This document shows, one piece after another, positions 54,521 to 62,470 of a DNA stretch of 64,000 bases. The position numbers and the translations under genes were made by a program. A model generated the notes under the pieces. It made no database searches and was not told where the DNA came from. It saw only the letters and a program-made list of their open reading frames with translations. Every line of letters begins with the position of its first letter. The first letter of the stretch is position 1. The stretch is from Nonomuraea spiralis (GTDB lineage: Bacteria; Actinomycetota; Actinomycetes; Streptosporangiales; Streptosporangiaceae), in assembly GCF_014648435.1 (NCBI RefSeq), contig NZ_BMRC01000002.1, forward strand, positions 372,001 to 436,000. The letters are read 5' to 3'.

Positions 54521-55972
54521 TCAGTGGCCGGCCTGTTCGGGGCGGGCCTTGTGCGGCATGAGGAACGACAGGGCGAAGGTGATCGCCAGCAGCCCGATCT
54601 CGACCCAGACGGTCACCTGCATGGCCGAGCCGAAGCTCCACTGATCCTTGAGCAGGTTGAAGAAGAGCGTGCCGAGCACGGCGGTGCCGAGCGCGCCGCC
54701 GAGCTGCTGGACGGCGGTCATCGTGCCCGAGGCCGACCCCGACTCGTGCGGCTCGACCCCGGCCAGCACGATGTCGAAGAACGGCGCCATGGTCAGGCCC
54801 ATGCCGATGCCGACCAGCGCCAGCCCGGGGGCGAGCTGCCAGACGCCGACGTCGGTGCCGGCCAGGTGGATGGTCACCCCGAGCACGGCCGCGCCGGCGG
54901 CCATGACGACCACGCCGATCTGCAGCAGGCCGCGGCCCAGCTTCTCCTGGAGCCCGGACATGGCCAGGCCGAAGCCGATCACGCCGCCGACCGCCTGGGG
55001 AAGGCTGGCCAGGCCGGCCTTGAGCGGGCTGAAGTGCAGGCCGGCCTGCATGTAGATGCTGAAGACCAGGCTGAGGCCGATCATGCCGGAGAAGAACGCC
55101 AGACCGGCGACCAGGCCGCCGGAGAAGGCCCGCTTGCGGAACAGGCTGGGGGTGACCAGCGGGTCCTTGCCGGAGGCGGCGCGGCGCGACTCGTACCGGC
55201 CGAACAGGGCGAAGACCACCAGCGAGGCGGCCATCGAGACGAACGTCCAGGCGGGCCAGCCCAGCTCGCGGCCCTGGATCAGCGGGTAGATCAGCAGGAA
55301 TCCGGCGACCGAGACCAGGCCGACGCCGACCAGGTCGAGCTTGGTGGCGTTCGAGAGGCGGTACTCGGGCAGGAAGCGGATGCCGGCCAGCGCGGCGGCC
55401 AGGCCGAGCGGCAGGTTGATCAGGAAGATCATGCGCCAGCCGGTGCCGAAGAAGTCGGCGTCGACCAGCCAGCCGGCCAGCACCGGGCCGCCGACCGACG
55501 AGATCGTCATGACCGGCCCGAACATGCCGAACGCCTTGCCGATCTCCTGCGGCGGGAACATCTCCTTGATCAACCCAAGCCCCTGCGGCAACATCACCGC
55601 GCCGAACAGGCCCTGCAACACGCGGCTGGCGACAAGCATCTCGGGGCCGGTCGCCACTCCGCACAACAACGAGGCGGCGGTGAACCCGAAGGCGCCGATC
55701 AGGAACATGCGCTTGCGGCCGAACAGGTCGCCGAGCCGCCCGCCGGTGATCAGGCCGACGGCCATGGCCAGCGTGTAGCCGGCGCCGAGCCACTGCACGA
55801 GGCTGTCGCTGCCGCCCAGGTCGGCGCGGATGGTGGGGGCGGCGATCGTGGTGATCAGGGCGTCGAGCAGGTCCATGACCTCGGCGGCCAGGATCACGAA
55901 AAGGGCGGCCCAACGCCACCGGTAGGGCGCGACGGCCTCCGGGTCCGTCCGCGCCTGGTTGGTCACTGTCAT
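54521..55972 (-). CDS. MFS drug exporter, DHA2 (14-helix, EmrB/QacA) type
   Basis: 483 aa, 14 transmembrane helices. Motif A is GGRLGDLFGRKRMF; motif C-like is SSVGGPVLAGWLV. LDALITTIAAPTIRADLG is the conserved first helix with Asp. Exports lipophilic compounds by proton exchange. AAGGAG lies 6-7 nt upstream of ATG 55972. Divergent from a TetR gene across a 98-bp gap packed with GAACA/TGTTC palindromes, so it is probably the TetR target. Confidence 0.9.
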   Translation of the reverse strand: MTVTNQARTDPEAVAPYRWRWAALFVILAAEVMDLLDALITTIAAPTIRADLGGSDSLVQWLGAGYTLAMAVGLITGGRLGDLFGRKRMFLIGAFGFTAASLLCGVATGPEMLVASRVLQGLFGAVMLPQGLGLIKEMFPPQEIGKAFGMFGPVMTISSVGGPVLAGWLVDADFFGTGWRMIFLINLPLGLAAALAGIRFLPEYRLSNATKLDLVGVGLVSVAGFLLIYPLIQGRELGWPAWTFVSMAASLVVFALFGRYESRRAASGKDPLVTPSLFRKRAFSGGLVAGLAFFSGMIGLSLVFSIYMQAGLHFSPLKAGLASLPQAVGGVIGFGLAMSGLQEKLGRGLLQIGVVVMAAGAAVLGVTIHLAGTDVGVWQLAPGLALVGIGMGLTMAPFFDIVLAGVEPHESGSASGTMTAVQQLGGALGTAVLGTLFFNLLKDQWSFGSAMQVTVWVEIGLLAITFALSFLMPHKARPEQAGH

Positions 55973-55985
55973 CGGGAACTCCTTA

Positions 55986-56068
55986 GAACGCTGTTCTTGC
56001 TACGAACACTGTTCGTTGACGAACACCGTTTTAGTGGCGAACAGTGTTCGTGTCAAGTACAGTGTTCG
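55986..56068. promoter_or_regulatory. array of GAACA-N-TGTTC operators between MFS exporter and TetR genes
   Basis: Copies: GAACGCTGTTC (55986-55996); ACGAACA-C-TGTTCGT (56002-56016), perfect; ACGAACACCGTT (56019-56030), half-degenerate; CGAACA-G-TGTTCG (56038-56050), perfect; and ACAGTGTTCG (56059-56068), a half-site. Spacing lets several TetR dimers bind and cover both promoters. Confidence 0.78.
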
Positions 56069-56070
56069 CC

Positions 56071-56799
56071 ATGGGGAGCAAGGAAGAAGCCGTGCCGGTG
56101 CCGCCGTGGCGCAAGACCCGCAAGCCCGCGCAGATCAGGCGGCAGCTCAGCCAGGACCTCATCGTCGAGACCGGGCTGCGGGTGCTCGACGCCGAAGGGC
56201 TCGACGCGCTCAGCATGAGACGGGTCGCCCAGGAGCTCGACACCGGCCCCGCCTCGCTGTACGCGCACGTCGCCAACAAGGAAGAGCTGCTCGAACTCGT
56301 CTACGACCGGGTGCTCGGCGAGATCCGGCTGCCCGAGCGCGATCCGAGCCGGTGGAAGGACCAGCTCAGGGCGTACTCGCTGGAGGTCTACCGGGTCCTC
56401 AACCGGCACGCCGACGTCGCCAGGGCGGCTCTCGCGAACATCCCCACGGGGGAGAACTCCCTGCGCGCCGGCGAGTTCGTCTACGGGCTGCTGCTGGAGG
56501 CCGGCATGCCGCCCGGCAACGCCGCCCTGTGCCTCGACCGCCTGTCCCTCTACCTCATCGGCGACGCCTACGAGGGCTCGGTGCACGTCAGCCGGCTGCG
56601 CGCCTCGGAGATGACCTCGCCGGAGGAGTACTTCACCGCCTTCGCCACACAGATCGCCGGCTACTACCGCACGCTGCCGCGGGAGCGGTTCCCGTACCTG
56701 GTGGGGCACATCGACGACCTGATCGCCGCCGACGGCGAGGAACGTTTCCGCTTCGGCCTCGAACTGATGCTGGACGGCATCGAGTCCCGCATGCCTTAG
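56071..56799 (+). CDS. TetR-family regulator of the adjacent exporter
   Basis: 242 aa. A basic leader (PPWRKTRKPAQIRRQLSQ) precedes the helix-turn-helix ALSMRRVAQELDTGPASLYAHVANK. The C-terminal domain is of the TetR_C type found with tetracycline-like efflux regulators. ATG 56071 lies 2 nt after the last half-operator, so autoregulation is expected; no SD is visible, and translation may be leaderless. A GTG 27 nt upstream is in frame but would lie within the operators. Confidence 0.9.
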   Translation: MGSKEEAVPVPPWRKTRKPAQIRRQLSQDLIVETGLRVLDAEGLDALSMRRVAQELDTGPASLYAHVANKEELLELVYDRVLGEIRLPERDPSRWKDQLRAYSLEVYRVLNRHADVARAALANIPTGENSLRAGEFVYGLLLEAGMPPGNAALCLDRLSLYLIGDAYEGSVHVSRLRASEMTSPEEYFTAFATQIAGYYRTLPRERFPYLVGHIDDLIAADGEERFRFGLELMLDGIESRMP

Positions 56800-56862
56800 G
56801 CCCAATTGCCTAGGCCCCGCGCCCGATGTGCTGACCTGGGGCTTCCTCATAGTTTTGCGGTC

Positions 56863-58251
56863 ATGACTACGACTGTTGAATCGATCGAGGACTCCGCCCC
56901 GGCCCCGGCCGGCGTGTTGTCCGCGCGGTACCGGGCGCTCAGCGTCGGCCTGGTCGCGCTCGTGATGCTGGTGGCCTTCGAGGCGATGGCGGTGGCGACC
57001 GCGATGCCCGTCGTGGCCCGCGACCTCGGCGGCATGGCCCTGTACAACCTGGCCTTCAGCGCCACCCTCGCGGCCAGCGTGATCGCGACCGTGCTCGGCG
57101 GCAGGTGGAGCGACGTGCGGGGGCCGGTGCAGCCGATCGCCGTCGGCGTGGTCGCGTTCGTGGCCGGATTGCTGGTCGCCGGGTTCGCGCCCACGATGGA
57201 GGTGCTGGTCACCGGGCGTTTCGTCCAGGGGATCGGCGCCGGTTTGATCCAGGTCTCCCTGTACGTGCTCGTCGCCCGGGTCTTCCCGGGGGCCATGCAT
57301 CCCAAGGTGTTCGCGCTGTTCTCGGCCGCCTGGGTGGTGCCCTCCATGATCGGCCCGGCCATCGCCGGTTTCGTCGTGGAGAACGTGAGCTGGCGCTGGA
57401 TCTTCCTCGGCGTCTCCGCCCTGGTCATCCCCGCGGCCCTGTTGTTGTGGCGCGGCACCGCCGGCCGCTCGGCCGAGCAAGGCTCCGCCGACCCCGCCCC
57501 CGGCCTCGGCCGCAAGCTCGTCTGGGCCACGCTGACCGCCGTCGCCGCCGCCCTGATCCAGTACGGCAGCGCCCTGAAGGACGGCCTGCCGCTGCTCGTG
57601 GCCGGCGTCGTCCTGCTGGTCGTGGCCCTGCCCAAGCTGCTGCTGCCCGGCTCGCTGCGCGCGGCCCGCGGCCTGCCGACCGCCCCCGTGCTGCGCGGCC
57701 TGGCCTACGGCTCGCTCATGGCCGCCGAGGTGCTCATCCCGCTCATGCTGATGAACGAGCGCGGCCTGACCCCCACCGGCGCCGGCGTCGTCCTCACGGT
57801 CGGCGCGCTCGGCTGGTCCACCGGCTCGTGGATCAAGGGCCGCGGCACGATCAGCAACATGACCGCCATCCGCGGCGGCGCGGCGATGGTCGCCGTCGGC
57901 ATCGCGCTGGTGTCGCTCGTGCTGATCGACTCGCTGCCCATCGCGGTCGCGTACGTGGCCATGGCCATCTCGGGCCTCGGCATCGGCGCGCTGCACCCCA
58001 CGGTGTCCGTGCTGGTGCTGGAGATGTCCAAGGAGGGCGAGGAAGGGCAGAACAGCGCGGCCGTGGGCGTCGGCGAGTCGGTGTTCACCGTGGTGGCCGT
58101 CGCGGTCAGCGGCGCCCTGTTCACCGCCACGGGCGAGAACTACGCCGTCGGGCTCGGCTTCACCGTCGTGCTCGCCGTCCTGGCCGTCGTGCTGGCCCCG
58201 CGTTTTGTGCAGTCCAGCAAGGCAGGCACTATGGAAGGGACCGCGTCATAG
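56863..58251 (+). CDS. MFS transporter, 12-14-helix efflux type
   Basis: 462 aa. FEAMAVATAMPVVARDLGG is the conserved helix 1 region, LGGRWSDVRGPVQP the loop-2-3 motif and GRFVQGIGAGLIQVSLYVLVARVF the helix-4 region of actinobacterial drug exporters. About 13 hydrophobic segments. No SD precedes ATG 56863, but CATAGT lies 9-14 nt before it, which may indicate a leaderless mRNA. Separate from the TetR/MFS pair by 63 nt. Confidence 0.87.
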   Translation: MTTTVESIEDSAPAPAGVLSARYRALSVGLVALVMLVAFEAMAVATAMPVVARDLGGMALYNLAFSATLAASVIATVLGGRWSDVRGPVQPIAVGVVAFVAGLLVAGFAPTMEVLVTGRFVQGIGAGLIQVSLYVLVARVFPGAMHPKVFALFSAAWVVPSMIGPAIAGFVVENVSWRWIFLGVSALVIPAALLLWRGTAGRSAEQGSADPAPGLGRKLVWATLTAVAAALIQYGSALKDGLPLLVAGVVLLVVALPKLLLPGSLRAARGLPTAPVLRGLAYGSLMAAEVLIPLMLMNERGLTPTGAGVVLTVGALGWSTGSWIKGRGTISNMTAIRGGAAMVAVGIALVSLVLIDSLPIAVAYVAMAISGLGIGALHPTVSVLVLEMSKEGEEGQNSAAVGVGESVFTVVAVAVSGALFTATGENYAVGLGFTVVLAVLAVVLAPRFVQSSKAGTMEGTAS

Positions 58252-58267
58252 TGATGAGAACGTCAAA

Positions 58268-58342
58268 GTGCTGAGAACGCTGCCAAACGCACCGCCGTGG
58301 ACGGCCTTCACCTGGCGCGACGACTCTCTCGTCATGACTTAA
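58268..58342 (+). CDS. 24-codon small ORF coupled to the enolase-like gene
   Basis: GTG 58268 opens a 24-aa frame rich in Pro, Trp, Thr and Asp, with the C-terminal stretch PPWTAFTWRDDSLVMT. Its TAA (58340-58342) overlaps the AAGGGGGG ribosome-binding site of the next gene, whose ATG is 9 nt further on. This suggests translational coupling. No SD is visible for the small ORF itself. It could be a leader peptide, a RiPP-type precursor or chance. An overlapping 6-codon ATG frame lies just upstream. Confidence 0.4.
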   Translation: MLRTLPNAPPWTAFTWRDDSLVMT

Positions 58343-58351
58343 GGGGGGTTC

Positions 58352-59356
58352 ATGCCGCGAGTGCGGGAGCTGGAGGTCTTCCGGCTGGTCCTGCCGTACG
58401 GCGCGAGGTCGGAGAGCCTGCTCGTGAAGCTCACCGACCACGGCGGCATGACCGGCTGGGGCGAGGCCGTCTCACCCGAGCCGAAGGCCTGGTCCCGGCT
58501 GGAGGAGTCGCTGGCCGCGCTGCTGATCGGCGTCGACTGGGAACATCCCGACGCCGTGCCGAGCGGAGACCGGGCCGTGGACATGGCCTGCTGGGACCTG
58601 TGGACCAGGATGCGGGGAGTGCCGCTCGCGCACGCCATCGGCGGCACCCGCACCTCGGTGATGGCCACCGTGCGCCTGGCGCCCGACCCGTCCGTCGAGA
58701 GCCTGGTCGCCCGCGTCAACCAGCAGGTCTGCGCCGGCTACGGGCACGTCACCCTCGACATCAGGCCCGGCTGGGACGTCGAGCCCGTACGCGCGGTGCG
58801 GCAGGCGTACCCCGCGCTGACCCTGGCCGTCGACGGCGGCAACGCCTACACCGACCGCGGCCAGCTCGTCGCGCTCGACTCCTACGGCCTGGAGGTCATC
58901 GAGCGGCCCTTCCCGCTCGGCGACGTCCACGCCCACGCCGCGCTGCAGGACGAGGTGACCGCCTCGGTCGCCGTCGAGGTGCGCTCGACCGCCGAGCTGG
59001 ACGACTACCTGACCCTGCGCGCCGCCAAGGTCCTGCTGCTGCGCCCCACCGCGTTCCCGTCGTTGTCGGAGGCCCGGCGGGCGCACGACCGGGCCGCCGC
59101 CGCGGGCTGGGACATCCAGTGCGCGGGCGGCCAGGGAGCGGGTCTGGCCAGGGCGGCCACGGTGGCGGTCGCGAGCCTGCCGGGCTGCACGCTGCCGTGC
59201 GACGTCACGCAGCCGCCGAAGCAGAACCAGATCGTCACGCCGCTGGTCGGCGCGAACGCGGGCGTCGTCGCCGTCCCGCTCACCCAGCCCGGCCTGGGCC
59301 ATACGATCGACGAGACGCGCCTGGCCCGCCTGGCCAAGGAATCCTTCCACGCCTGA
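58352..59356 (+). CDS. enolase-superfamily protein lacking the expected catalytic lysines
   Basis: 334 aa; enolase-like N-terminal cap (TDHGGMTGWGEAVSPEP) and barrel. Metal ligands are kept: Asp161 (AVDGGNAYT), Glu184 (VIERPF) and Asp200 (LQDEVT). Where OSBS/NAAAR/muconate-cycloisomerase relatives carry KxK before the Pro-Gly-Trp-Asp turn, this protein has Thr134-Leu-Asp136 (TLDIRPGWD). The opposite Lys is replaced by Arg231 (LLLRPT). A racemase or OSBS reaction is therefore doubtful. AAGGGGGG precedes ATG 58352. The methyltransferase follows by 16 nt. Confidence 0.8.
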   Translation: MPRVRELEVFRLVLPYGARSESLLVKLTDHGGMTGWGEAVSPEPKAWSRLEESLAALLIGVDWEHPDAVPSGDRAVDMACWDLWTRMRGVPLAHAIGGTRTSVMATVRLAPDPSVESLVARVNQQVCAGYGHVTLDIRPGWDVEPVRAVRQAYPALTLAVDGGNAYTDRGQLVALDSYGLEVIERPFPLGDVHAHAALQDEVTASVAVEVRSTAELDDYLTLRAAKVLLLRPTAFPSLSEARRAHDRAAAAGWDIQCAGGQGAGLARAATVAVASLPGCTLPCDVTQPPKQNQIVTPLVGANAGVVAVPLTQPGLGHTIDETRLARLAKESFHA

Positions 59357-59372
59357 CCGATCTGGGGGATCG

Positions 59373-60098
59373 ATGACCGGACCGACGAGCGGGCGCGACC
59401 GCGGCACCGACGCCGCTCCCGCTCCCGACGCCGACCCCAAGGCCGACCCCGACGCCGACGCCAGGCGGCTGGCCGCCCGGTCGCTGGCGGCCGACGACCC
59501 GACCGGCTGGTTCGAGCACCTCTACGCCGAGTCGGCGACCGGCGAGGCGATCGTCCCCTGGGACTCGCGTACGCCTCACGTCCTGCTCGTGGAGTGGGCC
59601 GCCGGACGCGGCCCCGGCGGCCCCGGCGGCGGCCGGGCGCTCGTGGTGGGCGCCGGATTGGGCGACGACGCCGAGTACGTGGCGGGCCTCGGCTATGACA
59701 CCGTCGCCTTCGACGTGAGCGAGTCGGCCGTGCGCCTGGCCCGCGAACGTTTCCCCGGCAGCGCCGTCGACTACCGCGCCGCCGACCTGTTCGACCCGCC
59801 CGCCGGCTGGCGGCACGCCTTCGACCTGGTCGTGGAGATCATGACCGTCCAGGCCCTCCCCGAGGAACTGCACGCCCGCGCCACCGCGGGCGTCGCCGCG
59901 TTCGTACGGCCCGGCGGCACGCTGCTGGTGATCGCGTCGGGCCGCGAGGAGGGCGGGCCCGCGGGCGCCCCGCCGTGGCCGCTGACGGCCGCGGAGATCG
60001 CGGCGTTCGCGACCGGCGGGCTGACGGCGGAGACGATCGAGGACCTGCGCGACGACGGACGCCACCGCTGGCGCGCCACCTTCCACCGCCCCCTGTAG
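59373..60098 (+). CDS. class I SAM-dependent methyltransferase
   Basis: 241 aa. An acidic/Ala leader (residues 1-35) precedes WFEHLYAES and IVPWDSRTPH, as in thiopurine-methyltransferase-like enzymes. The SAM site is ALVVGAGLGDDAEYVAGLGYDTVAFDVSESAV, with VDYRAADLFDP as motif II. A Gly-rich stretch (GRGPGGPGGG) lies just before motif I. It is 16 nt behind the enolase-like gene and likely acts in the same pathway. The stop codon lies in the first unit of a 15-bp tandem repeat. Confidence 0.88.
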   Translation: MTGPTSGRDRGTDAAPAPDADPKADPDADARRLAARSLAADDPTGWFEHLYAESATGEAIVPWDSRTPHVLLVEWAAGRGPGGPGGGRALVVGAGLGDDAEYVAGLGYDTVAFDVSESAVRLARERFPGSAVDYRAADLFDPPAGWRHAFDLVVEIMTVQALPEELHARATAGVAAFVRPGGTLLVIASGREEGGPAGAPPWPLTAAEIAAFATGGLTAETIEDLRDDGRHRWRATFHRPL

Positions 60099-60166
60099 TC
60101 CCGCCCCCGGGTAGGACCGCGCCCGGTAGGCCCGTCCCCCGTAGGCCCGCGCCCGGTAGGGCCGCG
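60091..60166 (+). repeat. five 15-16-bp tandem repeats starting at the methyltransferase stop codon
   Basis: Units at 60091-60105, 60106-60121, 60122-60136, 60137-60151 and 60152-60166 share the core CCCGGTAGGCCCGCG. The first contains the TAG stop (60096-60098), and each unit repeats GTAG. Located between convergent genes. Confidence 0.88.
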
Positions 60167-60169
60167 TTC

Positions 60170-61183
60170 CTACGCCGCCTCGTGCAGGGTCTCCATGGCC
60201 AGGCGTTCGCGTGCGGCCAGGTCGTACAGCAGCGATCCCGCCTGGTCGAGGGGCGCCTGCCGGCCCGTCTCCCCGGCCTGGGCGAGCAGGTCGGCCACCT
60301 CGCTCCACTTGGGCGCCAGCGCCGTGTACGCCTGGCAGGCCGCCTCCAGGGCCTTGCCCGGCGCGATCGTCCGGGCCTCGCCCAGGAACTCGGCGTAGAG
60401 GTTCCGGAAGAACGCGCCCCCGGTGCCGCCCCCCTCCATGAGGTTGGCCGTCCGCGTGAGCTGCTCGGTCGGCCCGCGTTCCAGCCAGGTCGGGATGAGC
60501 GCGGCGGCCTGCTCGATGCCTCGGTATCCGACGTTGCGCATGGCCGGGTTGAGGAACCCGGCGGCGGTGGACCGGACGGCGGCCCTGATCGCGGACGGCA
60601 GGTCGGCCTCGGCGCACGGCCCGAGCGTGTACGACAGGTTGTGCGCCGTCATCGGCCCGGTCGCCGCGCGGGCCCGTTCGAGCGATTCGAGCGGGACGCG
60701 GTTGCGCGTGCCCTGCTGGGCGGTGTCCACGAGGTGGGCGTGGCCCTCGTCGTAGCCGACCATCGCGACGTAGTGGCCGCCGAAGTGGTAGGGGGTCCTG
60801 ATGTAGTCGAGGTGGTAGCAGTCGAGCCGGATCCCGACGGGGGTGCCCTCGTCGAGGTGGCGGCGGACGTTCGACCAGGCCGTGATGGGGGAGGAGGTCT
60901 CCTGCGTGTCCAGCGTGAAGCCGAGCGCGGCGGCCAGCTTCTCGGTGAGCGCGTGCGGCTTGACCCGGCCGCCGACGAGCGGGACGTCCAGCGAGCCGCT
61001 GTCCCAGTAGATGAAGCTCAGCCCCTCGCCCAGCCCGAACAACATCGCCTCCGACAGTTCCACGCCCGCGTGCCGCAGCAGGGTGCCGGCGGTGGTCGTC
61101 TCGCTGTGGCGCCCTTCGAAGGGCGGGACCAGATCGATGAGCACAAGCCCAGTGTGCCGGACGACCTGCGGAAATGTGATCAT
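60170..61183 (-). CDS. BtrH N-terminal/DUF4872-type protein with Ser at the nucleophile position
   Basis: 337 aa. PFEGRHSETTTAGTLLRHAGVELSEAMLFGLGEGLSFIYW matches the papain-like N-terminal domain of BtrH/DUF4872 proteins, where relatives carry Cys in the HC-x-T motif; here it is Ser27. The His and Asp of the triad are present in GGHYVAMVGYD (His137) and HLVDTA (Asp153). The C-terminal helical domain starts near 205. BtrH transfers an acyl group from a carrier protein to an aminoglycoside, so an acyltransferase or amidase role is possible. ATG 61183 has no clear SD; a GTG nearer 61144 is possible. Confidence 0.78.
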   Translation of the reverse strand: MITFPQVVRHTGLVLIDLVPPFEGRHSETTTAGTLLRHAGVELSEAMLFGLGEGLSFIYWDSGSLDVPLVGGRVKPHALTEKLAAALGFTLDTQETSSPITAWSNVRRHLDEGTPVGIRLDCYHLDYIRTPYHFGGHYVAMVGYDEGHAHLVDTAQQGTRNRVPLESLERARAATGPMTAHNLSYTLGPCAEADLPSAIRAAVRSTAAGFLNPAMRNVGYRGIEQAAALIPTWLERGPTEQLTRTANLMEGGGTGGAFFRNLYAEFLGEARTIAPGKALEAACQAYTALAPKWSEVADLLAQAGETGRQAPLDQAGSLLYDLAARERLAMETLHEAA

Positions 61184-61261
61184 TCACGCGCCGGACCGGC
61201 CCACCTGCGCGACCGGAAAACCGGTGGAAACCCCCCGAGGTGTTCACGGGATGATGGGCGC

Positions 61262-62137
61262 ATGAACATCCTGGTCGCACCTCCCGCCCGTACGGGCGCC
61301 GAACGGCTGCCCGACGGCAGGCTCCTCGGCTGGGCCGAGTGGGGGCCGCCGGACGGGACGCCGGTCCTGCTGTCGCCGGGGGCCGCCACGAGCCGCCGGC
61401 TCGGCTTCGGCGCGGCGGCGGCCGACGAGCTCGGTGTGCGGCTGATCTCCCTGGACCGTCCCGGGCTGGGCGCCTCCACTCCCGCGCCGGGCCGTACGTT
61501 CGCGGACTTCGCCGCCGACGTACGCGCCTTCGCCGCCGGATTCGGCCGTCCCGCCATGGTCGGCAACTCGCAGGGGGCGCCGTTCGCGCTGGCCTGCGCC
61601 GCGGCCGGCGTGGTCGGCGCGCTGGCCCTGGTCTCGGCCGCCGACGAGGTGGCCGACCCGCGCTTCGCCGACGTGCTGCCCGGCGAGCTGCGGCGGCTGA
61701 CGGAGCTGTCCGAGCACGACCCGGAGGCCGCCGAGAAGATCTTCTCCGGGTTCACCCCGCAGGCGATGTGGGACCTGGTGACGGGCGGCAGCCCCGCCTG
61801 CGACCTGGCCGTGTACGAGAGGGCGGATTTCGCCGCCGCGTACCGCGAGGCGCTGCGGGAGGCGTTCGCCCAGGGGCCCGCCGGTTACGCCCGCGACACC
61901 GTGCTGGCGATGGGCCGTTGGCGGATCGACCTGGCCGCGGTCAGGGTCCCGGTCGACGTCTGGTACGGCGAGCTCGACGGCGGCCACTCACCCGACCTGG
62001 GCGAGGGCCTGACCGCCCGCATCCCGGGAGCCGTGCGGCACGTCGTGCCCGGCATCGGCGGCGCCCTGCTGTGGACGGAGCCCCACCGGATCCTCCGCAC
62101 CCTCCTGGACCGCCTCGCGGCCTCACCCCAGCGCTGA
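61262..62137 (+). CDS. alpha/beta hydrolase
   Basis: 291 aa. DGRLLGWAEWGPPDGTPVLLSPGAATSRR is the oxyanion strand, and MVGNSQGAPFALA carries nucleophile Ser103. VDVWYGELDGGHSP supplies the acid. The expected catalytic His near VVPGIGGALLWTEPH is not obvious: an Ala stands in the usual GGH position, with His five residues later. Divergent from the BtrH-like gene (78 nt). Ends 15 nt inside the convergent small gene. Confidence 0.83.
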   Translation: MNILVAPPARTGAERLPDGRLLGWAEWGPPDGTPVLLSPGAATSRRLGFGAAAADELGVRLISLDRPGLGASTPAPGRTFADFAADVRAFAAGFGRPAMVGNSQGAPFALACAAAGVVGALALVSAADEVADPRFADVLPGELRRLTELSEHDPEAAEKIFSGFTPQAMWDLVTGGSPACDLAVYERADFAAAYREALREAFAQGPAGYARDTVLAMGRWRIDLAAVRVPVDVWYGELDGGHSPDLGEGLTARIPGAVRHVVPGIGGALLWTEPHRILRTLLDRLAASPQR

Positions 62138-62395
62138 GCCCTGCGCGAAGGTGATCACCATGTACCGGCCGTTGGAGTAGCTGACCACGGGCCGCCCGAG
62201 CAGCTCGCCCACCTTGCGGGCCACCCCCTGGAACACCTCCACCAGCTCCGGGCTGTCGGCGCTCACCCTGAACCGCCCGTTCTCGGCGAGCTGCTGGGCG
62301 ACCAGGGGGACGAAACCGGCCTCGGCCCGGACTCTCTCCTCGGCGTCGAGCGGGGTGCGCCGGGGGGCGGGGGACGTGCCGAGAGGGTGGGACAT
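62123..62395 (-). CDS. small uncharacterised protein
   Basis: 90 aa from ATG 62395, with GGAGGAGA 6 nt upstream. A disordered N-terminus (SHPLGTSPAPRRTPLDAEER) leads to a helical and beta part (VRAEAGFVPLVAQQLAENGRFRVSADSPELVEVFQGV, then GRPVVSYSNGRYMVITFA). No known domain is recognised. It could be a regulatory or membrane-associated partner of the LCP gene immediately upstream on the same strand. Its end overlaps the convergent hydrolase by 15 nt. Confidence 0.75.
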   Translation of the reverse strand: MSHPLGTSPAPRRTPLDAEERVRAEAGFVPLVAQQLAENGRFRVSADSPELVEVFQGVARKVGELLGRPVVSYSNGRYMVITFAQGSALG

Positions 62396-62413
62396 CGCGA
62401 ATCTCCTCCAGAT

Positions 62414-62443
62414 TTGCCGGTCACCCCAGGATGCCACCGGCAA
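62414..62443 (-). terminator. 8-bp inverted repeat downstream of the LCP gene
   Basis: TTGCCGGT (62414-62421) and ACCGGCAA (62436-62443) are exact inverted arms around a 14-nt centre, 19 nt upstream of the small gene's start and 27 nt after the LCP stop. Could be an attenuator or terminator. Confidence 0.4.
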
Positions 62444-62470
62444 CCGGACCCCAGGGCCCTTCCCGCGGAC

